A stretch of 64,000 nt of DNA from Mycolicibacterium phocaicum. GTDB taxonomy: Bacteria; Actinomycetota; Actinomycetes; Mycobacteriales; Mycobacteriaceae. This document shows, one piece after another, positions 54,679 to 62,671 of the stretch. The stretch spans positions 5,022,001 to 5,086,000 of the forward strand of contig NZ_AP022616.1 of NCBI RefSeq assembly GCF_010731115.1, written 5' to 3'. The position numbers and the translations under genes were made by a program. A model generated the notes under the pieces. The model did no database searches. It worked only from the letters and a program-made list of their open reading frames with translations, and was not told the DNA's origin. How positions within the stretch are numbered: position 1 is the first letter of the stretch; each line of letters opens with the position of its first letter.

Positions 54679-56199
54679 TTACTTGAAGGTCGGGATCGAG
54701 AACTCGGCCCCGTCCTTGATGCCCGACGGCCAGCGCTCGGTGACGGTCTTGACCTTGGTGTAGAACTGGATCGACGCCGTCCCGTACTGGTTGAGGTCGC
54801 CGAAGCCGGACCGCTTCCAGCCGCCAAAGCTGTGGTAGGACACCGGAACCGGGATCGGCACGTTGACGCCGACCATGCCGACCTGTACGCGCGAGACGAA
54901 GTCACGGGCGGTGTCGCCGTCGCGGGTGAACACCGCGACGCCGTTGCCGTACTCGTGCTCCGACGGCAGGCGCAGCGCCTCCTCGTAGTCGTGGGCGCGG
55001 ACGATCACCAGGACCGGGCCGAAGATCTCGTCGGTGTAGATCGACATGTCCGGGGTGACGTGGTCGAACAGGGTGGGGCCGAGGAAGAAGCCACCGGACA
55101 GGTCGGCATCGTCGAACGTGAGGTCGTCGCTGGCGCGTTCGCGGCCGTCGACCACGAGCTCGGCGCCGGCGTCCACGCCCTGGGCGATGTAGCCCCGCAC
55201 GCGCTCCAGCGCCGCGCCGGTGACCAGGGGGCCGTAGTCGGCCTTCGGGTCCAGGCTGTGGCCCACCCGCAGCTGGTTGACGCGCTCGACGAGCTTGTTG
55301 CGCAAGCGGTTTGCGGTTTCCTCGCCGACGGGGACGGCGACGCTGATGGCCATGCACCGCTCGCCGGCGCTGCCGTAGCCGGCACCGATCAGGGCGTCGA
55401 CGGCCTGGTCCAGGTCGGCGTCGGGCATCACGATCATGTGGTTCTTGGCGCCGCCGAAGCACTGCGCACGCTTGCCGTTGGCGGCGGCGTTCGAGTAGAT
55501 GTACTGCGCGATGTCGGTGCTGCCGACGAAGCCGACGGCCTTGATGTCGGGGTGCGCCAGGATGGCGTCGACGGCCTCTTTGTCACCGTTGACCACCTGC
55601 AGGACGCCGGCCGGCAGACCGGCCTCGATGAAGAGCTCGGCGAGGCGCAGCGGCACCGAGGGGTCGCGCTCGGACGGCTTGATGATGATGGCGTTGCCGC
55701 AAGCCAGGGCAGGTCCGGCCTTCCACAGCGGGATCATCGCGGGGAAGTTGAACGGCGTGATGCCGGCGACGACGCCCAGGGGCTGCCGCATCGAGTACAC
55801 GTCGATGCCGGCACCGGCGCCCTCGGTGAACTCACCCTTCATCAGGTGCGGGATGCCGACGGCGAACTCGATGACCTCGACGCCGCGCTGGATGTCGCCA
55901 AGCGAGTCCTCGAACGTCTTGCCGTGTTCCAGCGAGAGCAGGCGGGCCAACTCGTCCTTGTTCTGGTTCACCAGGTCGATGAACTTCATCAGCACGCGCG
56001 ACCGGCGCTGCGGGTTCCACGACGCCCATTCCCGTTGTGCGACAACGGCACCCGCCACCGCGGCGTCGACGTCGGTGGCCGACGCCAGGAGCACCTGGGC
56101 CTGGGTCTGGCCGGTGCTGGGGTTGAGCACGTCTGCGGTGCGGGTCGATTCGCCGGTGGTGCGCCGGCCGTTGATGAAGTGCGGAATCTGGGTGGTCAT
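54679..56199 (-). CDS. mmsA: Methylmalonate-semialdehyde dehydrogenase (acylating)
   Basis: 506 residues, aldehyde dehydrogenase superfamily. VAGITPFNFPAMIPLWKAGP, KPSERDPSVPLRLAELFIEA, the NAD loop VGFVGSTDIAQYIY, and the nucleophile Cys in GSAGERCMAISVAVPVG. Converts methylmalonate semialdehyde to propionyl-CoA. First gene of the mmsA-fadE9-mmsB operon. Confidence 0.95.
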   Translation of the reverse strand: MTTQIPHFINGRRTTGESTRTADVLNPSTGQTQAQVLLASATDVDAAVAGAVVAQREWASWNPQRRSRVLMKFIDLVNQNKDELARLLSLEHGKTFEDSLGDIQRGVEVIEFAVGIPHLMKGEFTEGAGAGIDVYSMRQPLGVVAGITPFNFPAMIPLWKAGPALACGNAIIIKPSERDPSVPLRLAELFIEAGLPAGVLQVVNGDKEAVDAILAHPDIKAVGFVGSTDIAQYIYSNAAANGKRAQCFGGAKNHMIVMPDADLDQAVDALIGAGYGSAGERCMAISVAVPVGEETANRLRNKLVERVNQLRVGHSLDPKADYGPLVTGAALERVRGYIAQGVDAGAELVVDGRERASDDLTFDDADLSGGFFLGPTLFDHVTPDMSIYTDEIFGPVLVIVRAHDYEEALRLPSEHEYGNGVAVFTRDGDTARDFVSRVQVGMVGVNVPIPVPVSYHSFGGWKRSGFGDLNQYGTASIQFYTKVKTVTERWPSGIKDGAEFSIPTFK

Positions 56200-56249
56200 G
56201 ACGTCCGTCCAAAGTTATGGAGAGTTCGGGATTCTCGGCTCACGCGCCG

Positions 56250-56265
56250 GGATACTTGCATATCC
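56250..56265. promoter_or_regulatory. Possible operator upstream of mmsA
   Basis: GGATACTTGCATATCC is a partial palindrome (5-bp perfect ends, 6-bp centre) about 50 bp upstream of the mmsA start. On the minus strand TAGGAT next to it could serve as a -10 box. Weak evidence. Confidence 0.3.
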
Positions 56266-56386
56266 TAGTAATTCCGGCCCGGTGTTGGCAAGGGGTTGCC
56301 GGCACGGCACCTGCGGCCCTGACCCGCTGTGGTTGCTCCCGGGTATCTGCGCGGTCTGAGACTTCTTTGCGGATGCCTGACCAAAT

Positions 56387-56428
56387 CCGGAAAAACTTGT
56401 CAGGATTGATGCAGCGAGATGCTCCTAC
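56387..56428 (+). promoter_or_regulatory. Putative ECF promoter of module 1
   Basis: CCGGAAAAACTTGT (56387-56400), 20 bp, GCTCCTAC (56421-56428). The same two blocks with the same 20-bp spacing precede the module 2 peptide gene (62135-62175). The shape (A-rich GGAA-like -35 and a distinct -10) suits an ECF sigma factor, presumably the fused sigma encoded in each module. Confidence 0.6.
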
Positions 56429-56474
56429 ATACAAGCGAGGCCAACCGGGCCGAGCGAAGGAGAGGCGGAGCACA

Positions 56475-56801
56475 ATGGCTACCAAGCTGAAAAAGTTCGT
56501 TGCTGGAATTGCCGCGGCAGCGGCAGTACCGGTAGCTCTGGCGGGCGCCGGAACCGCGCACGCGAACCCACTGGGAGTGAATCCGGTGCCGCACTACGGC
56601 GGCATCTGGATCGGTTGGAGCGGCGGCAGCGGGGGCACCTGGTGCACCTACACCTCCGACTGGTTCACCACGCGGGCCTACCAGAACTCCGCCGGAGAGG
56701 CGGGCTTCTTCGTGCCGGGCATTCCGCTCAACCGGTTCTGGGACATCAACGTCAACTGCGACAACGGCGACACCGGCTTCTACCCGGCCTACTACTACTG
56801 A
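56475..56801 (+). CDS. Small secreted protein of module 1
   Basis: 108 residues. Signal peptide with KKFVAGIAAAAAVPVALAGA and predicted cleavage after AHA, leaving about 78 residues. The mature part is Gly/Trp/Tyr-rich, contains two Cys (TWCTYTSDWF and NVNCDNGD) that could form a disulfide, and ends AYYY. Good GGAG upstream. The fused sigma/anti-sigma gene begins 22 bp later. Function unknown; a secreted ligand or wall protein sensed by that fusion is an inference. Confidence 0.75.
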   Translation: MATKLKKFVAGIAAAAAVPVALAGAGTAHANPLGVNPVPHYGGIWIGWSGGSGGTWCTYTSDWFTTRAYQNSAGEAGFFVPGIPLNRFWDINVNCDNGDTGFYPAYYY

Positions 56802-56823
56802 TGGGGGGAGGAGAACCCCGCCG

Positions 56824-58158
56824 ATGAGCGCGCTTATCGATTGGGACGAAGCACCCGACGAGGAACTCGCCCGCGCGGCCGCCTCGGGCGACCGCGCGGC
56901 GTTCGCCGCTATCTATGACCGCTACGCGGACCGGCTCAACGACTTCGTCGTGCGCATGGTCCGTGACAGCGACGCCGCTGCCGACTGCGTCCATGAGGCG
57001 TTCTGCACCGCGGCGACCGGGCTGTCGAAGCTCCGCCAGCCCGAGAAGCTGCGGCCGTGGTTGTACGCGGTGTCGCGCTCCCAGGCCTTGCGGCACATTC
57101 AGCGCCGCAAGCTCGAATAGCCGGCCGACGACGAATACCTCGACAGCGCGTCGGCCGAGGCCGGTCCGGAGGCCCTGGCCGAGCAGGACGACCTGGCCCA
57201 GCTGATCCGCGAGGCCTGCGGTGGCCTCTCGGACCGTGACCGCGAGGTCATCGAACTGAGCTACCGCCACGGGCTCGACGGACCGGAACTCGGCAAGGCA
57301 CTCGGCGTCAGCCCGGCCACCGCCAACACCCTGACCCATCGCGCCCGGGAGATGGTCGGCCGCTCGCTCGGTGCGCTGCTGGTGGCTCGTCAGACCCAGC
57401 AGGACCCGTCACGATGCCCGGATCTTGCCGCGGTGCTCGATGGTTGGGACGGAACGATGACGGTGTTGATGCGCAAACGCATCGCCCGGCACATCGAGTC
57501 GTGTCCCGAGTGCGAATCCGAACGAGGCCGCCGGGTGAGTCCGGCGGCGCTACTGGGCGCCATGCCCTTCATCCCGGCCCCGAAGGAGCTCCGGGACACC
57601 ACGCTTGCGGACATTCAGTTGGTCTGTTGGACAACCGATCTGGTCGATGGCGCCGACCCTGGTGCAGGCGTCGACCCCGGCGTCGGTACCGCGCCCGCGG
57701 AGGAACGACGCCGCCGGCTGGCTCTGCCGATCAGCCTGGCCGCCTGCGCGCTGCTGCTGGTTGCGGGTCTGGTCTGGACGCTGACCGGGCCGGCCCGCCA
57801 CGGCCGGGGACCGGTCGACAGCGGCATCACGGCTCCCTTGGAAACACCCGCGACGACGCCGGTTTCCGCGCCGCCGAGCACGCCGCGGAGCGCGCCGCCG
57901 CCGTCCAGTGCGCCAGGGACGCCGGTGCCCGGGGTTTCGACCAAAACTGTTGCGCCGCCGGTGGTACCGAGCCAGCAGCCGCAGCCTCAGCAGGACTCGC
58001 CGGCCGCCGAACCGGCACCGACACCGCAACCGGCACCGCCGGATCACCCGGTCAGCAGGCCCGGACCGGTGACGCGTCCGCCGATGTCGGTTGCGCCGCC
58101 GTCGTTCGAAGCGCCGCTGCCTCCCACCGGCGACGCGGGTTCCGGCGGCCGGCGTTGA
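56824..58158 (+). pseudogene. ECF sigma factor fused to anti-sigma/membrane domain, in-frame amber
   Basis: Read through, the frame gives 444 codons: sigma2 (YDRYADRLNDFVVRMVRDSD; LRPWLYAVSRSQALRHIQRR), then TAG at 57118-57120. It resumes with sigma4 (GGLSDRDREVIELSYRHGLD), a zinc anti-sigma motif HIESCPEC, a membrane helix near ISLAACALLLVAGLVWTL and a Pro-rich exterior. The paralogue at 62672 is colinear and has no stop. The TAG falls in the sigma2-sigma4 linker and is one base from CAG or GAG. An internal ATG at 57352 could yield the anti-sigma half alone. Nonsense mutation, read-through or sequencing error are all possible. Confidence 0.82.
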
Positions 58159-58159
58159 G

Positions 58160-58310
58160 CCGTTGATCCTGACGTGAGGGCGTGTGCCTCTCGCGCAAGT
58201 GCGCCTTGGTTACAGGGTCGACGGGGCGTGGGTGTGTTGGGCCGTTGGTTCTGACGTGGGGGCGTGTGCCTCTCGCGCAAGTGCGCCGTGGTTACAGGGT
58301 CGACGGGGTG
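58160..58310. repeat. Two reversed copies of dispersed repeat R1
   Basis: On the minus strand two units, 82 bp apart, read CCGTCGACCCTGTAACCA.GGCGC, then GCGCGAG, ACGCC and CACGTCAG.A.CAACGG. They align over about 64 positions with the units at 10276 and 10346. The unit core at the two loci differs by roughly a third of its bases, but the order of blocks is the same. The left end of the IS element lies 10 bp further on. Confidence 0.6.
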
Positions 58311-58346
58311 GGTGTGTTGTGAACCGCCCCAGGTTCTCCGCCGCTG

Positions 58347-59342
58347 CTATATGGGTTGACGCTCTCGGTTGAGGGCGTCGTAGTGGGCTTGCTCGTATTC
58401 GACTGGGGTGACCATGCCCAGAGTTGAGTGCAGCCGTCGGTTGTTGTACCACTCGACCCAGGCCGCTGTCGCGTACTCGACGTCGGCGACGGTGCGGAAC
58501 GGGCCCGGCTGGAACACCGTGGTGCGGATGCATTCGGTCTTGTACAGGCCGTTGATGGTCTCCATCAACGCATTGTCATAGGCGTCTCCCACGCTGCCGA
58601 TCGATGGTGAAATCCCTTCCAGTTCAAGGTGTTCGGTGAATCTGATCGACGTGTACTGGCTGCCCGCGTCGCTATGATGGATCAGTGCGCCGGCCGTGGT
58701 GGGGTGGCCTTCGTGGTCGCGTTGCCATACCGCCATGCGTAATGGGGTCATGACCAGATCCGTGGCCTTGGACGTCGAGGCGTGCCAGGCCACGATCCGC
58801 TGGGCGAACACGTCCACGATGAACGCCACGTAGACAAATCCGGCCCAGCTGCGCACGTAGGTGAAGTCGGTGACCCACACCCGGTTCGGGGCATCGGCAC
58901 AGAAGTTGCGGTTGAGCAGATCCGGCGCCCGAGAGCCGCCGGCGTCCGGGATCGTGGTGCGCACCTTCTTGGACCGCCGGATGCCCTGTAAACCCAATGT
59001 GCGCATAGCTCGGTCCACGGCCCCAGCGGATGCGTCCGGCAGGGCGGTACGGCGGATCAGGGCGGTCATTTTGCGCCGCCCGTAGAGCCCCTCGGGCGCC
59101 AGTACCTTCTGCCCGGCAGCGTTAGTCGACCAGGCGACCTCGTGGACGGCGTCGATGACCTGGGCGTCGGTGATGGTGCGGGCCGCTACGGCCCGGCCCG
59201 GTTGCTTCCAGGACCGGTAGGTGCGCGCGGCGATCTGGCAGCCCTGCTCGTGCAGGACCCGGCAGATCGACTCGACCGCGTGCCCGGCGGCGCGTTGATC
59301 GTCGATGAACGCGGCGATCAACGGTTGCGGGGGTCGGTGAAA
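58347..59342 (-). CDS. IS3-family transposase OrfB (DDE domain)
   Basis: About 331 residues in the IS exon. HTH-like IAAFIDDQRAAGHAVESICR; catalytic DDE residues in VWVTDFTYVRSWAGFVYVAF (D), LIHHSDAGSQYTSIRFTEHL (D) and ALMETINGLYKTECIRT (E). WYNNRRLHSTLGMVTPVEYE closes the rve domain. No independent start is clear. In IS3 elements OrfB is made by -1 frameshifting from OrfA; the joined exon would carry GAGCTTTTCACC at the overlap. The open frame extends upstream into intron sequence, which is not transposase. Confidence 0.88.
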   Translation of the reverse strand, partial: FHRPPQPLIAAFIDDQRAAGHAVESICRVLHEQGCQIAARTYRSWKQPGRAVAARTITDAQVIDAVHEVAWSTNAAGQKVLAPEGLYGRRKMTALIRRTALPDASAGAVDRAMRTLGLQGIRRSKKVRTTIPDAGGSRAPDLLNRNFCADAPNRVWVTDFTYVRSWAGFVYVAFIVDVFAQRIVAWHASTSKATDLVMTPLRMAVWQRDHEGHPTTAGALIHHSDAGSQYTSIRFTEHLELEGISPSIGSVGDAYDNALMETINGLYKTECIRTTVFQPGPFRTVADVEYATAAWVEWYNNRRLHSTLGMVTPVEYEQAHYDALNRERQPI

Positions 59343-61560
59343 GTCGGCCCGGGACGCGGTGACAACCGTTGGGGCTGTTCCGTTTTCCCGGGCCGCTTCC
59401 CGAACCCGGCGTGCACCTTTCAATGCACCGGGCTCTCCACAAGACCCGGTCAGGCTGCTGTGGTGTCCTCCTCGGGGGTCGGCCAGGGCGAGGGGATGAC
59501 CGCGCCGCGGTAGCGGTAGCGGGTGGTGCCGATCTTCTCCAGATCGATCAGCATCCGGTCCTCGGTGGTTGGCCACCAGCCGCCGCCGCAGTAGCGGCGG
59601 CGCAACTGTTTCCAGGTCGATTTGCGGTGTTTTCGGCGCAGCCAACGCCACACCGTCTGCCACGTGTAGTGGCTCAGGTAGGAGAAGGTCGCCGAGGACA
59701 CCCCGGCCCGGAAATATCCCGCCCAGCCCTGCAGCGTCGAGTTGATCCGGCGCAGCAGGTCATCGAGCGGCTGGCTGGGTTCGACTGTTCGGCGCAGCGT
59801 CTTGATCTTCCGTTTGACCGCCAACACGGACTTCGTGGACGGATGAACGTAGACGTAGCTGCAGCTGGTGCCCCGCTTGCGGCGACGCTGGATGCGCCAC
59901 CCGAGAAAGTCCAGCCCCTCGTCGATATGGGTGATCAGGGTCTTATCCGGCGACAGACGCAACCCCATCGTCGCCAACACGGCGGCGATGTCCTCCTGTA
60001 GTGCTTCGGCGTGGGCTCTGGTGCCCCGCACCATCAGACACCAGTCGTCGGCATAGCGGACCAGCCGAAAGTTCGGCTGCCCGTGACGAAGTCGTCGAGC
60101 GCGCTCAACCGAGCCGGTAGCCGGACCACCCGGCAACCCGGCAATGTGTTCATCGAGCACCGACAACGCCACATTGGCCAACAGCGGCGAAAGAATCCCA
60201 CCCTGCGGAGTTCCGGCGGTGCTGTCCGCCAGCAGGCCGTCCTCGGTGAGGATGCCCGCCTTGAGGAACGCCTTCACCAACCCCAAGACACGGTTGTCAC
60301 CGACGCGTCGACGCACCCGCCCCATCAGAGCGGTGTGGTCGATCTCATCGAAACAGGCCTTGATGTCTCCCTCAACAACCCAGTCATAACACCGGGGACG
60401 TGTTGCGAGATAACGCACTTCGGCCACCGCATCATGAGCGCGGCGCTTCGGACGGAAACCGTAGGAACACGGCAGGAAATCCGCCTCAAAGATCGGCTCC
60501 AACACCAACTTCAACGATGCCTGGACCACCCGATCGGTCACGGTGGGAATCCCCAAGCGGCGCAACGCACCACCGGTTTTGGGGATCATCCGCTCGCGCA
60601 CCGGCAACGGGCGGAAACTGCGGTCCTTCAACTGCGACCGCAGTTCATCGAGGAACACCTCGATGCCCTGCCCGGCAGTGATGGACGACGCGGTGCGCCG
60701 ATCCACCCCGGCCGTGGCGGCACCCTTATTCCCGCTGACCCGATCCCACGCCACCAACACGAACGCGGGATCGGCGACGAGGTTGAACAGATCGTCGAAC
60801 CGGCGATCAAGATCATCGCGTGCCCAACGGTGCAGCTTGGTCTGGATCTTCAGTACCCGTTGCCGCGCCAGCATCAGCGCCAACTCCAGCTCGTCGGTAT
60901 TCACCGGCGACATAACTTCCTCTCCTGACCTTCCAGTTTCCGCACTGCATGTCTTGCTGGCCCCCTTCGCCCTGTGACCGCCTTTCTCGGTCTCCACGAC
61001 GGGCACGTCACCGCCCGCGACTACTACGAGGCCTCCGCCCCACCCTGAAATGCGGTTCCTTGACTCCGAACCCGAGTCGTCACACCCGCCCCGACTGGCT
61101 GCCGGAAACGAAATGAGCGGTCCCGCAGGGTGGTTCCCACGTTCACCAGGTCATCGATTGGTCAGGGGAGGCGCCCAGCTCTACTCCGGCAGCATCGCCA
61201 CGGCTACGCCGCAGGCCTTCACCGTGGCCTCCCCACCGCTGGAACTAAACGGCTTCGGGAGTCAAACCCCACCCGCTCGGGTTCGTGCACTGCACACCGG
61301 CCCATATCCACCAGATTGGAGCCGGCTTCGCGGTTACGGAGCGTCTGACACTGGTTCGCTTACGCTGCACCTTCTGACCTTGCTCGACAAGCCCGCACCG
61401 TCTGGCAGTGCCGGCACGGCTTGCCTTCTCGGGACCGCTTGCCACCGATCACCGTCGTTCCCGGCGATCGGCTGCCCCGATGCTTCCTCAGGCCGCTGCG
61501 ACGACCCGAAGGAGACGGTCTCTCACCGCCTCTCGATATACCCAGCGCCTCGTGGCGCAC
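59343..61560 (-). mobile_element. Group II intron inserted in the IS element
   Basis: 2218 bp. The 5' end on the minus strand reads GTGCGCC, the group II consensus, starting at 61560 directly after the orfA codons GGGGAGCT. Near the 3' end a 34-nt domain V (59402-59435) runs from GAGCCCGG to CCGGGTTC with a GAAA-type loop. A domain VI stem CGGCCCGGG..CCCGGGCCG follows, and the intron ends AC at 59343. Joining the flanks restores a normal OrfA end (GELFTDPRNR-stop) and the OrfB frame. The 60914-61560 stretch is the 5' ribozyme part and holds no other gene. Confidence 0.9.
59450..60913 (-). CDS. ltrA: Group II intron reverse transcriptase/maturase
   Basis: 487 residues. RT core with FRPLPVRERMIPKTGGALRR, DIKACFDEIDHTALMGRV, GTPQGGILSPLLANVALSVL and the catalytic YADD in FRLVRYADDWCLMVRG. 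A maturase X-domain follows, with LQGWAGYFRAGVSSATFSYL. No HNH endonuclease domain at the C-terminus, which ends EEDTTAA, so retrohoming would depend on nicked or replicating targets. ATG 60913 after GGAGAGGAAG; the frame extends 31 codons upstream without RT similarity. Encoded in domain IV of the intron. Confidence 0.93.
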   Translation of the reverse strand: MSPVNTDELELALMLARQRVLKIQTKLHRWARDDLDRRFDDLFNLVADPAFVLVAWDRVSGNKGAATAGVDRRTASSITAGQGIEVFLDELRSQLKDRSFRPLPVRERMIPKTGGALRRLGIPTVTDRVVQASLKLVLEPIFEADFLPCSYGFRPKRRAHDAVAEVRYLATRPRCYDWVVEGDIKACFDEIDHTALMGRVRRRVGDNRVLGLVKAFLKAGILTEDGLLADSTAGTPQGGILSPLLANVALSVLDEHIAGLPGGPATGSVERARRLRHGQPNFRLVRYADDWCLMVRGTRAHAEALQEDIAAVLATMGLRLSPDKTLITHIDEGLDFLGWRIQRRRKRGTSCSYVYVHPSTKSVLAVKRKIKTLRRTVEPSQPLDDLLRRINSTLQGWAGYFRAGVSSATFSYLSHYTWQTVWRWLRRKHRKSTWKQLRRRYCGGGWWPTTEDRMLIDLEKIGTTRYRYRGAVIPSPWPTPEEDTTAA

Positions 61561-61853
61561 AGCTCCCCCGCGAAGAAAGTTGTCGCCGCTTTCAGAATCG
61601 CGACATCCTCACGTAGCCTTCGGTTTTCAGCTTTCAGTCGTTTGATTTCGTCGATTTCTTCGCTCGTTACACCCGGGCGTTGTCCGCCATCAATCTGGGC
61701 TTGGACCACCCAGCGACGCACCGATTCCTTGCCCACGCCGAGTTGGCGCGCGACCGCCTCGGAGGCCGCGGTCAACGACGAATACTCCTGCTGATGTTCG
61801 GTCACCAACCGCACCGCACGGTCACGCAACGCAGGATCGATCTTCTTAGGCAT
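61561..61853 (-). CDS. IS3-family OrfA, 5' exon (split by the intron)
   Basis: Starts PKKIDPALRDRAVRLVTEHQ; HTH SLTAASEAVARQLGVGKESV; leucine-zipper region IDEIKRLKAENRRLREDVAI; ends LKAATTFFAGEL at the intron edge. After splicing the frame continues LFTDPRNR and stops at 59318-59320. Unspliced, it reads into intron sequence and ends at 61488. ATG 61853 chosen by family start. Confidence 0.88.
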
Positions 61854-61907
61854 GCTGCTCATCCTTCCGGACTCAAACAGCAGCGGCATCAAACCTGGGG
61901 CGGTTCA

Positions 61908-62072
61908 GCCGACGGCGACGGTGAGTTCGTCCTCCGGCGCATCGGGTATGTCGAGTTGGTCGCTGTACGCGAGCCGGGAGAAGGTCGCCGAACGCGGGCC
62001 GGCGTCTATGGCGTCAGCCGCGATGGTGTTGTCGGTGTCGGGGTTCCACGGGGTGGGTGAATGGTTGCTCAT
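61908..62072 (-). pseudogene. Gene of unknown function truncated by the IS element
   Basis: ATG at 62070-62072 begins SNHSPTPWNPDTDNTIAADA and runs 55 codons to EDELTVAVG. The next codon, TGA, is supplied by the first bases of the IS inverted repeat. The rest of the gene is not found on the other side of the IS, where repeat R1 lies. Family not recognised. It is divergent from the module 2 peptide gene. Confidence 0.6.
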
Positions 62073-62134
62073 GCTGGTATGAGCACTGCCGGCAGCAGAG
62101 TCTGACAAGTTTTTTCGTGGCAATTCGGATTCTT

Positions 62135-62175
62135 CCGAAAAAAGTGTCCCCGGCGTCCGGGGGTCGCGCTCCTAC
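62135..62175 (+). promoter_or_regulatory. Putative ECF promoter of module 2
   Basis: CCGAAAAAAGTGT (62135-62147), 20 bp, GCTCCTAC (62168-62175). The spacing and the -10-like block are identical to module 1 (56387-56428). It lies 51 bp before the secreted-peptide ATG. Confidence 0.6.
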
Positions 62176-62226
62176 CTATGACAGAGCCCGCACGGGGCGT
62201 CTGCAACACCGAACAAGGAGCGCGAA

Positions 62227-62481
62227 ATGACCAACGACACCCCTGCCAAGCGGCAGTCTCTTGCGAAGCGGGCCGCCGCGGCAGCGCTGCTGTCCGGCAG
62301 CATGGCGCTGGCCGGCATGGGCCTGACGGCGGGCACCGCACAAGCCCAGCCGTCCATCCCTGCTCCGCAGACCTGGGGCCACGACTACTGCTCGTGGGCC
62401 TGGTGGGACTGGGAGCACTGCCACTACTACTGGCACTGGTACGACTGGGACTGGAAGCACTCCGACCACAAGAAGCACTGA
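62227..62481 (+). CDS. Small secreted Trp/His-rich protein of module 2
   Basis: 84 residues. Signal peptide with KRAAAAALLSGSMALAGMGL and probable cleavage after AQA, leaving about 44 residues. The last 36 include nine Trp and seven His plus two Cys, for example HCHYYWHWYDWDW, ending HSDHKKH. The composition suggests metal or heme binding or insertion in the envelope, but no family is recognised. AAGGAG is 8 bp upstream of the ATG. Sits where the module 1 peptide gene sits relative to its sigma fusion. Confidence 0.75.
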   Translation: MTNDTPAKRQSLAKRAAAAALLSGSMALAGMGLTAGTAQAQPSIPAPQTWGHDYCSWAWWDWEHCHYYWHWYDWDWKHSDHKKH

Positions 62482-62671
62482 CTGGCCGTGATGGCACCCC
62501 GCCTGCGCGGATTCGAGACGCAGCCGGGTCCGGTGTTGAACCGGGTCCGGGCTGCTCTCGTTCTCCTCAATGAAGCCAACGCCGATGCTCGTTGATTCGG
62601 CAAACCATCTCGCCTTCGCCGGATTAGCATCAGTGCATACCGGCGATCGATCCGGTACGGGAGCCCGTCTC

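Larger units (their letters stand above)
58320..61907 (-). mobile_element. IS3-family insertion sequence interrupted by a group II intron
   Basis: Terminal inverted repeats TGAACCGCCCCAGGTT lie at 58320-58335 and, inverted, at 61892-61907, with partial matching beyond (CCGCTG). Ends are TG..CA as in IS3 elements. Without the intron (59343-61560) the element is 1370 bp, encoding orfA and orfB on the minus strand. Flanks are TTG and GCC, so no 3-bp target duplication is seen, which suggests later deletion or recombination at one end. The gene on the right side is truncated at the IS edge. Confidence 0.88.

Noticed and set aside
52852..56268. A 1138-codon open frame on the plus strand opposite mmsB, fadE9 and mmsA
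   Set aside because: All three minus-strand genes are full-length with clear family motifs. The antisense frame has no domain and is a product of high GC.
58160..58310. Possible CRISPR-like direct repeats
   Set aside because: Only two units with an 82-bp period, no constant-length spacers and no cas genes; it aligns with dispersed repeat R1.
59343..59663. N-terminal extension of the IS3 transposase frame
   Set aside because: This stretch is the 3' end of the group II intron (domain V/VI) and the end of its maturase gene; the frame is open there by chance.
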